The notes below the pieces were generated by a model that searched no databases, had not been told where the DNA came from, and was given only the letters and a program-made list of their open reading frames with translations. Below, piece by piece: positions 1-5,446 of a stretch of DNA of 8,335 nucleotides. The stretch covers positions 1 to 8,335 of the forward strand of contig JACPHN010000171.1 in the NCBI GenBank assembly GCA_016188575.1, in the 5' to 3' direction. A program made the position numbers and the translations under genes. The stretch is from Candidatus Schekmanbacteria bacterium. Lineage in GTDB: Bacteria; CSSED10-310; JACPHN01. The stretch's first letter is position 1; each line of letters starts with the position of its first letter.

Positions 1-1
1 A

Positions 2-265
2 GCACATCATCTCCACGTCGTAGCGCCGCCCGGCCTGATCGGTCACGCGCACGTCCAGCACCGATTGCTTGTCGCCCACGACCTCCAGCGCCGAAAACGG
101 ATTGAGGATCTCGACGGCCGCCGGCCGCTCCGCGGGGCCGAGGTGCAGAACCCCGGTGAGCAAGCTGATCAGGAGGTCATTGTTCCGCTCCTGGCCGAAG
201 ATCGCCTTGAAGATGAGGTCGATCTTTGGATCGACGTATGCCTCTTCTTTCTCGAACATCGCCAT
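2..265 (-). CDS. Rpn family recombination-promoting nuclease / PDDEXK_2 transposase-like protein, N-terminal part
   Basis: Reading the minus strand from an ATG at 265 gives 88 residues that run off the left edge, so the gene is 3'-truncated by the window. The start (MAMFEKEEAYVDPKIDLIFK) carries the family hallmark DPKIDxxFKxIFG, followed by NNDLLISLLTGVL, VEILNPF and DKQSVLDVRVTD. This order is typical of the Rpn/PDDEXK_2 family, PD-(D/E)XK nucleases linked to recombination and to mobile DNA. The second part of the active site is normally an E-x-Q; here the residues are E85-M86-M87, so the Gln appears replaced. A second ATG lies two codons inside; the first is chosen, with only a weak GGGA upstream. 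A promoter candidate sits about 41 bases upstream. Family assignment is firm; activity is unknown because most of the protein is outside the window. Confidence 0.88.
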   Translation of the reverse strand, partial: MAMFEKEEAYVDPKIDLIFKAIFGQERNNDLLISLLTGVLHLGPAERPAAVEILNPFSALEVVGDKQSVLDVRVTDQAGRRYDVEMMC

Positions 266-754
266 GGATCCCGTGGGGTGCGTCGCACGGCAGCGCCGGC
301 GAGAAAATCATACCGCCGGGAAGCCGGCAGACGCAAACCGAGGATCGGCAGCGCGGAGAGCAGACGTGTGGCGTCGGCCGAATATCGGGTGATGCTCCTT
401 GACAAGTGTCCACGCGCATTGCGCCCAGCACGGTGTAAACCGCATTCCGCCGGTGCCCGATTTCGGCGGCGGCTGCCACTTGCCGAGCGCCGACGAGACC
501 TCTCGAGGACGGCGCCATTCTGGTGGACGTCGCTGCTGATGGACGCCGCCAGTAACGGTGGGCGATACTGAAGGCGGGATCGTGGGGCCCTCGCCCGCTC
601 CGCCCCCGAAAGGTCAGCAGGGAAATGGCATGCGAATCCGACGACCTGCAAGAAAAGCTGTGCAACATTCACGTCTAGGGCGTGGACGCGCTGGACGACC
701 GGCAGGAGCACGTGGCGTGGGTGCTGTATTTCGGCAGCGAGGCGCGGGCGTGGC
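266..754. other. About 490 bases without a convincing gene
   Basis: Apart from the promoter candidate at 307-336, no gene is recognised here. Long open frames on both strands have Arg/Ala/Ser-rich, low-complexity translations typical of chance frames in GC-rich DNA. Just before the kinase remnant a short frame starts at ATG 625 (MACESDDLQEKLCNIHV), meets a TAG at 676-678, and continues in frame as VDALDDRQEHVAWVLYFG. This may be the decayed 5' end of the kinase gene or of an unrelated gene; no kinase P-loop or VAIK-type motif is visible in it. A TTGACA at 399-404 has no partner -10 box at a suitable distance. Confidence 0.5.
307..336 (-). promoter_or_regulatory. Candidate promoter of the Rpn-like gene, with a palindrome in the spacer
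   Basis: On the minus strand a TTGCGT (336-331) is followed after 18 bases by TATGAT (312-307), five of six matches to the sigma-70 -10 box. The -10 box ends 41 bases before the ATG at 265, giving a leader of about 35 bases. The spacer holds an inverted repeat of GCCGG and CCGGC (315-319 and 324-328) around a four-base loop, a place where a repressor could act. The -35 match is modest, so this is a plausible but unproven promoter. Confidence 0.4.
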
Positions 755-1656
755 GGCTGCGACCTGAAGGGGCTGGTGAAGGCCGGCCGGCTCGCTCGGC
801 GGCTCGGGCTGCGGATCGTGCGACAAATGGGAGAGGCGCTGGCCTACGCGCACGCGCGCAACGTGATCCATCGTGACGTGAAGTCGTCCAACGTGCTCTT
901 GACGCCGGAGAGCTGGGCGCTGCTGGCGGACTTCGGGATCGCGAAGGTGCTGGAGGGAAGCGCTGTGTTGTCGCGGACGGGGACGATCGCGGGGACGCCG
1001 GAGTACATGGCGCCGGAGCAAGGACACGGCAAGGCGGATCACCGCTCGGACATCTACGCGCTCGGCGTCATCCTCTACGAAGTGCTCACGGGTCGCGTTC
1101 CCTACGAGGCGGAGACGCCGCTCGCGGTGCTGATCAAGCACATGCAGGATCCGCCGCCGCTGCCGCTGTCGCGCGTGGTCGCACCGGAGGTTTCGGAGCG
1201 GCTCGAGAAGGTGATCCTCAAGGCGATGGCCAAGGACCCTGGGGAGCGGTTCCAGAGCTGTGCGGAATTTCTGGGCGCGCTCGAGGGCAGCCCCCTGAGC
1301 CTTGCGAGGGATGAAGCGGAGGCGCGTCGCCGGCGGCTGGGCGAGCTGGTGCGAAAGGCGGAGGCGGCGCTGGAGATGGACCCGTTGCACGCCGGCGCGC
1401 GGGCCTGTCTGAGCTAGATGGCCGATTGTTTTCGCCAGGCAGGAGAGAGCGAGCTGCGGTGCCAGGCGTTTGCCGACGCCGTCCCCGCCTATCGGGCGGT
1501 TCTGGTAATCGAGCCGAAGGACGCCGAGGCGGTCGCGAAGGCGCGCGGAATCCGAGGTATTCGCGGAAAGGGCTGCCGAAGCGAGGTGATAGGCAGCGAC
1601 GTGAAGGAAGACTGGAGGATGCAAAGGGGAGCTACGAGCAGCCCGCGACGTCGTGA
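755..1656 (+). pseudogene. Decayed Hanks-type serine/threonine protein kinase with C-terminal TPR remnants
   Basis: The C-lobe of a bacterial Ser/Thr kinase is clear. In the frame starting at the internal GTG 776 it shows the catalytic loop HRDVKSSN (residues 32-39), DFG (52-54), GTPEYMAPEQ (73-82), the HRSDIYALG helix (89-97) and the late Arg in KDPGERF (153-159). The frame can be followed back to about 755 (GCDLKGLVKAGRL), which matches the hinge end of a kinase. The whole N-lobe is missing: no glycine loop, no VAIK lysine, no C-helix Glu. The kinase is followed by helical TPR-like sequence ending in a TAG at 1415-1417. The same frame then continues with more TPR-like sequence (AFADAVPAYRAVLVIEPKDAEA), and a further TPR unit (RREGRLEDAKGSYEQ) appears in another frame at 1573-1644, closed by TGA at 1654. 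These lesions together point to a pseudogene. A short translated pseudokinase from GTG 776 cannot be excluded, but its AAGGGG is only three bases from that codon. Confidence 0.78.
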
Positions 1657-1696
1657 TCCATCGCCAGGAATGGAACTGTCCGCGTTCTTCGAAACC

Positions 1697-1701
1697 AGGA
1701 G
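1697..1701 (+). promoter_or_regulatory. Ribosome binding site that sets the lipoprotein start
   Basis: AGGAG lies eight bases before the GTG at 1710. It decides for this GTG over the upstream in-frame starts at 1653 and 1701, which have no comparable site and would put extra residues in front of the signal peptide. Confidence 0.6.
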
Positions 1702-1709
1702 TGTCATCA

Positions 1710-2018
1710 GTGAAGCAAGGTCGGAGGGTAGCGCAGGCGTTTGCGGCGATCGGAGCGATGGCATTTCTGGCCGGCTGTGGCGAGTCCGTGAAGTCACGGC
1801 AGCACGGTGCAGCGGAGCTCGATGCACTGGAACAGCGCTGGAAAGATAGCCTTCAGGTCGCTGAGGCAACATCGCGCATCGCGTTGAGTGGCCCTGTGAT
1901 GAGTTTGCAAGCGATTCGCCGCGAAGTTCCGACACTACAGACGAGCGCGTGCCTTAAAGAAGCCGGAAAGTTGTTAGGCGAATCGATGGATGCTTCGATC
2001 GGGTTTCAAGAAGGGTGA
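1710..2018 (+). CDS. Small putative lipoprotein, probably 3'-truncated
   Basis: This frame encodes 102 residues from a GTG with a good AGGAG. The N-terminus is a lipoprotein signal: basic VKQGRR, a hydrophobic stretch, then the lipobox LAGC with Cys at residue 23, followed by Gly. The mature part would be anchored in a membrane and is predicted mostly helical (EQRWKDSLQVAEATSR, IALSGPVMSLQAIRREV, CLKEAGKLL). I do not recognise the family with certainty. The protein ends abruptly as MDASIGFQEG where the DNA passes into FGE-domain sequence in another frame. The last few codons are therefore probably not native and the original C-terminus is lost. It sits between kinase/TPR remnants and the FGE remnant, so it may have been inserted into, or brought to, a former kinase-FGE gene. 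Whether it is still expressed is unknown. Confidence 0.6.
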   Translation: MKQGRRVAQAFAAIGAMAFLAGCGESVKSRQHGAAELDALEQRWKDSLQVAEATSRIALSGPVMSLQAIRREVPTLQTSACLKEAGKLLGESMDASIGFQEG

Positions 2019-2501
2019 GCGGTATCCGGTGGAGCAGGTGTCCTGGAACGATGCGGTGGCGTTCGCAGGGAAGCTATCGACGATGAACAGAGGTAGCCTT
2101 TTTCGCCTGCCGAGCGAGGCGGAGTGGGAGTATGCGGCGCGTGGGGGGACGACGGGTGCGAGGTATGGGGAGCTGGACGCGATTGCGTGGCATGATGACA
2201 ACAGTAGCCGTTCGACGCATCCGGTGGGTCAGAAGAGTCCGAACGCTCATGGGCTGTATGACATGCTGGGGAATGTGTGGGAGTGGACGGGGGATTGGTA
2301 TGGTGCTTACATCTCCGTCATGGCGACCAATCCTACGGGGCCGGGCTCAGGTGCGGGGCGGGTGCGCCGCGGTGGCGGTTGGGCCGGCAGGCCTGTCGGC
2401 GTGCGCCGCGCGAGCCGCGGCGGGGACGTTCCGACCGACTGGACGCAACCGAGCAAAGTCGCCCGCGGGCCGGTGGATTCAGGCGATTTCGAGCCATTGA
2501 C
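1999..2501 (+). pseudogene. C-terminal half of a formylglycine-generating-enzyme (FGE-sulfatase/SUMF1) domain
   Basis: In the frame that includes ATG 1990 the translation shows GFKKGERYPVEQVSWNDAVAF, then FRLPSEAEWEYAARGGT, HPVGQKSPNAHGLYDMLG, NVWEWTGDWYG and RVRRGGGWAG. These are the ordered core motifs of the SUMF1/EgtB/PvdO-type domain, from its middle to near its end. The N-terminal half (the PxGxFxMGS and EVTxxQ region) is absent: the frame is closed by a TAG at 1975-1977, and lipoprotein sequence stands there instead. The usual ending GFRLxR is not seen in this frame, but GGFRRFRA appears in another frame at 2472-2495, suggesting a frameshift near the end. The original frame runs on to a stop near 3024, through the promoter and start of the next gene, so it has no natural end. 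In bacteria such domains often follow kinase and TPR segments, so this is probably the tail of the decayed gene upstream. Its codons favour G in third positions, unlike the C-rich usage of the genes downstream. Confidence 0.75.
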
Positions 2502-2525
2502 CAGCATCCCGCTCCGAACCATACT
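2497..2525 (+). promoter_or_regulatory. Candidate sigma-70 promoter for the propeller-ligase operon
   Basis: TTGACC (2497-2502, five of six matches) is followed after exactly 17 bases by CATACT (2520-2525, four of six). It lies just past the FGE remnant and would give a leader of about 98 bases before the GTG at 2630. No other good promoter is seen between the FGE remnant and the operon. Confidence 0.5.
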
Positions 2526-2613
2526 CACTGGCTGCTCTTGTGGCCGGCTCCTCCTTGGCGGCGTCATGGACGGCAGCCGTGGTGAGCCGCTGGAACTCAG
2601 GGCGCTACAAACC

Positions 2614-2623
2614 AGGAAGGGAG
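2614..2623 (+). promoter_or_regulatory. Ribosome binding site that sets the start of the propeller protein
   Basis: The purine run AGGAAGGGAG ends six bases before GTG 2630. This supports that GTG rather than the in-frame GTG at 2540, which would add 30 residues in front of a signal peptide and has no comparable site. Confidence 0.65.
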
Positions 2624-2629
2624 TTGCTC

Positions 2630-5446
2630 GTGGGAATCGTGCTGCGGGGCGTCGGTCAATGGACACGGCCGGCATCGATGTGGGCCGGATTGGCCGCGGC
2701 CATGTTTTTCCCCTCCTCCTTCTTGCCGGGTTCGGCTGCCCACGCGGGGCAGTTTGCCTGGACCTCCAACGGCCCATACTACGGCTCGGCGAATGTGCTC
2801 GCGGTCGATCCTCATTGCTCCGAGCAGATCTGGGGAGGGGGGATGTTTCTCTACCGAAGCACCGACGCCGGCGCGGCGTGGCAGCGCATGGAAACTGGAA
2901 CGAGTCGGTTCAACAACGCGCGCGCCGTGGCCCTGGACCCGCAGACAGCGGGGGTGGTGTACGTGGGCTCCGGCGGTGTTCACAAGAGCACGGATGGCGG
3001 ACTCACCTGGGGCCAGATGAATAATGGTCTCACGAATACCGACGTGCAGACCCTGGCGATCGCGCCCGGCAGCCCGCTGACGCTGCTCGCGGGCACCTCC
3101 GGCGGCGCATTCAGGACGACCAACGGCGGTGAGCTGTGGACCCCGGCCCCGGGACTGGAGGATACCGCCGTGCGCGCCCTGGCCGTCTTTCCGCAATCCT
3201 CGCAAATCGCGCTGGCCGGCCTGTGGACCGGCATGTACCGCACGACTGACGGCGGGAGCTCCTGGTCGGGTCCCCTCTCGTCGCTGCCCGCCTCCGCGGT
3301 CAGTGGCATTCGCATCAGCCCGCTCCCCCCCTACAACGCCTTCGCGGTCCTCAACGGCTCCGTCCTCTACCGCAGCACCGATGATGGCGCAACCTGGGTC
3401 TCCAGCGGGGACCTTGCCGGCTACGTATGGGTAGAGGCGGCGCTGGCAGCTCATCCCACCGATCCGGACGGATTGTTCGTAGGGACGAGCGACGGCCTGT
3501 TCCGCACCACCGACGGAGGTTCGTCCTGGACCGACCTCTCGGCGGGATTACCCGATCAATCTCTCGACGCCGTGGCCGTCGATCCCGCCGCCCCACAGAC
3601 GATCTTCGCGGGAACCGGGGAGAGCTGGGCGATCAAGAGCACGGATGGGGGTGTCACGTGGGCGGACGCCAGTGGCATGGTCAAGGACGATGCGATCCAG
3701 GCTGTGGTGGTTGACGCGACCGCGCCGAGCAGGGTCTACGCAGTCGGGGTCGACGGCGGTTTCGTGCACTCTACCGATGCTGGTGAAACGTGGGCTCGGG
3801 CCGCGGACGACGGCGGTACCGTGGTCACGAATGGCCAGCAGCTCGCCGTCGACCCAACGAACCCTAACGTCATGTACCTGGCGGCTCTGGCTGGGATCTG
3901 GAAAACGACGGATGCCGGCATCGCCTGGACGAACATCACGCAGAATGACATCGGTTGGCAGCTCTTTTTGTCCGTCGAGCTCGACCCAGGTGCGCCCGCG
4001 AAGATCTTCGCGGGTACGGACGCGAACGGCCTGTACCGCAGCACGGACGGCGGCGAAACGTGGACCGACACGGCCAGCGGCCCGCTCAACGAAAATATCA
4101 ACGACATTGCTCTCGATCCGGCGAGCTCGCAGGTGCTCTACCTCGGCGCGCCGTCGGGAGTCTGGAGAAGTACCGACGGTGGCGACACATTTGCTCCAAA
4201 GTCGAACGGCTTTTTCGACACGGTGCTGTCTCTCGCGGTGCACCCGAATGCGCCATCCACACTATTTGCAGGCGGTTGGTCGGGCCTCTATCGGAGCACG
4301 GACGGCGCTGAATCCTGGGCGGCGGTAAATCCGGAAGGCGAGCCGTTCTGGATCATCAGCGACCTCGAATTCGACCCGCGGGATCCCGCGATCCTCTACG
4401 CGGCGCTCAACAACGTCGAGGGCGGTGTCTGGAGCACGTCCGATGGGGGAAACACATGGGCGCCGATCGGCGCGTCCATGGAGGATCGGGAGGTGGGCGA
4501 CATCGCGGTAAGCAACGAGACACCGCCAACTTTGTTCGCGGCCTCGTCCGGCGGGAAGGGCGGCGTGGCCCAGTATACCCGTTCGGAGCCGACGCCGACA
4601 CCGACCCCGAACCCATCCTGGACGCCCACGCCGACTCCAAACGTCGTCACCGATGGCAAGTGCTTGATCGGCCCGCCCGACAGCGCCACCGGAACCTGCC
4701 CGTGCTTTGTCGACCTCGATGGCGACCGGCGCCCCTCGAGCGGCGAGCCCCCGGTGTACTTCCGGTGGAAAGACAAGGCGGCACACGTCATCGAGCTCGT
4801 CAACCCCTGGCAGCAATGCGCTCCCGAGGGGAATAACGAGATTCGCCTGATCGACAGCTCCGCCGTTACCCCCTGCGACGCGGGGTCCCGCGCCGGGAAG
4901 CTCGACACGATGCTGCTCGCCTCGCACGGCCGGCGAATCAACATCACCGGCTGGGACGCGGGCGGTGGTTTCACCGAGCTGTCGGGTCACCTCGACCAAA
5001 CCACGGCGCGGTCGGCGGCGGCTCGCATCACCGGCCTGGACAGTGACGGCGATTCCTTCCTCGACAGCCTGCATTTCGAGCAATCGGGCTCATCGGCGTT
5101 CGACCTGACGATGTTCGGTACCGATCTCGACGAGGATGGTACCATCGACTACCTGGCGATTCCGGGTGCGCTCTTGCTGCAGGCTCCGGCATGCGCGCGG
5201 GTGGCGGCCGGCACGGATGTCTACTGCCCAGTTGGGACCGGGGGAACGGGAGGCGTACAGCTCGTGTTCGACATGGATGGCGATGGTGAGGCGGACGAGG
5301 AGGCGCCGTCAAGCGCGTCAACCAAGCCGGCGGACTTCTCGGAGGTGCCCGTGGCCGCGGGGTGGTTGCTTCTCGCGGTGCTCGGCGCTGGCCTTGCCGG
5401 AGTCATCCGCGGCTTGCGCCGGTTTCTGGGGCCCTTGGCACGGTAA
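2630..5446 (+). CDS. Secreted Asp-box (BNR) beta-propeller protein with Pro/Thr linker and C-terminal membrane anchor
   Basis: The gene encodes 938 residues from GTG 2630. A signal peptide covers about residues 1-39 and ends in SAAHA, so the protein is exported. Residues 77-610 carry 13 Asp-box motifs (S/T-x-D-x-G-x-x-W type, such as YRSTDGGETW), each usually followed about 25 residues later by a DP-containing strand. This fits one or two beta-propellers of the sortilin/xyloglucanase/sialidase-like fold. A Pro/Thr linker (654-670) leads to a Cys-containing region with four Asp-rich loops: DLDGDR (695-700), DSDGD (804-808), DLDEDG (832-837) and DMDGDG (881-886). These resemble Ca2+-binding thrombospondin-3 or dockerin-type loops. 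The end (VPVAAGWLLLAVLGAGLAGV then RGLRRF) is one hydrophobic helix plus a basic tail, like a C-terminal sorting or anchoring signal. The role is probably binding or hydrolysis at the cell surface; no catalytic residues can be assigned, so no enzyme name is given. Its stop overlaps the next start, suggesting co-translation. Confidence 0.93.
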   Translation: MGIVLRGVGQWTRPASMWAGLAAAMFFPSSFLPGSAAHAGQFAWTSNGPYYGSANVLAVDPHCSEQIWGGGMFLYRSTDAGAAWQRMETGTSRFNNARAVALDPQTAGVVYVGSGGVHKSTDGGLTWGQMNNGLTNTDVQTLAIAPGSPLTLLAGTSGGAFRTTNGGELWTPAPGLEDTAVRALAVFPQSSQIALAGLWTGMYRTTDGGSSWSGPLSSLPASAVSGIRISPLPPYNAFAVLNGSVLYRSTDDGATWVSSGDLAGYVWVEAALAAHPTDPDGLFVGTSDGLFRTTDGGSSWTDLSAGLPDQSLDAVAVDPAAPQTIFAGTGESWAIKSTDGGVTWADASGMVKDDAIQAVVVDATAPSRVYAVGVDGGFVHSTDAGETWARAADDGGTVVTNGQQLAVDPTNPNVMYLAALAGIWKTTDAGIAWTNITQNDIGWQLFLSVELDPGAPAKIFAGTDANGLYRSTDGGETWTDTASGPLNENINDIALDPASSQVLYLGAPSGVWRSTDGGDTFAPKSNGFFDTVLSLAVHPNAPSTLFAGGWSGLYRSTDGAESWAAVNPEGEPFWIISDLEFDPRDPAILYAALNNVEGGVWSTSDGGNTWAPIGASMEDREVGDIAVSNETPPTLFAASSGGKGGVAQYTRSEPTPTPTPNPSWTPTPTPNVVTDGKCLIGPPDSATGTCPCFVDLDGDRRPSSGEPPVYFRWKDKAAHVIELVNPWQQCAPEGNNEIRLIDSSAVTPCDAGSRAGKLDTMLLASHGRRINITGWDAGGGFTELSGHLDQTTARSAAARITGLDSDGDSFLDSLHFEQSGSSAFDLTMFGTDLDEDGTIDYLAIPGALLLQAPACARVAAGTDVYCPVGTGGTGGVQLVFDMDGDGEADEEAPSSASTKPADFSEVPVAAGWLLLAVLGAGLAGVIRGLRRFLGPLAR
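2858..4459 (+). repeat. Thirteen Asp-box repeats, about 44 codons apart
   Basis: The motifs begin at residues 77, 120, 163, 205, 249, 293, 337, 381, 426, 471, 514, 556 and 603 of the propeller protein, so the spacing is 42-47 residues throughout. The DNA is also repetitive: forms of AGCACGGATGGCGG recur about every 130 bases, with close copies near 2991 and 3635. The eleventh copy ends in Phe instead of Trp (STDGGDTF) and the twelfth has GA in place of GG. The array suggests repeated duplication of a single blade. Confidence 0.92.
4589..4639 (+). repeat. Pro/Thr-rich linker (PTPTP) coding repeat
   Basis: Residues 654-670 alternate Pro and Thr in two blocks, PTPTPTP and TPTPTP, split by NPSW. 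Linkers of this kind separate domains in secreted proteins and are often sites of O-glycosylation. This one divides the propeller from the Asp-rich C-terminal region. Confidence 0.85.

Noticed and set aside
399-405. TTGACA as a plus-strand promoter for the kinase remnant
   Set aside because: No -10-like hexamer at 16-18 bases and no gene start at a sensible distance.
65-711. Several open frames on both strands over the left end
   Set aside because: They overlap the Rpn-like gene or the gene-free stretch and have Arg/Ser/Ala-rich translations without motifs or good ribosome binding sites.
614-1624. 336-residue open frame on the minus strand
   Set aside because: It lies antisense to the clear kinase C-lobe and its translation is Arg/His/Leu-rich with no known motif; a shadow of GC-rich coding DNA.
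2540-2629. Upstream start GTG 2540 for the propeller protein
   Set aside because: It would place 30 polar residues before a normal signal peptide and lacks the strong AGGAAGGGAG found before GTG 2630.
2858-4459. CRISPR-like regular repeats of about 130 bases
   Set aside because: The repeats are in frame and encode Asp-box motifs of a propeller protein; unit length and lack of conserved direct repeats exclude CRISPR.
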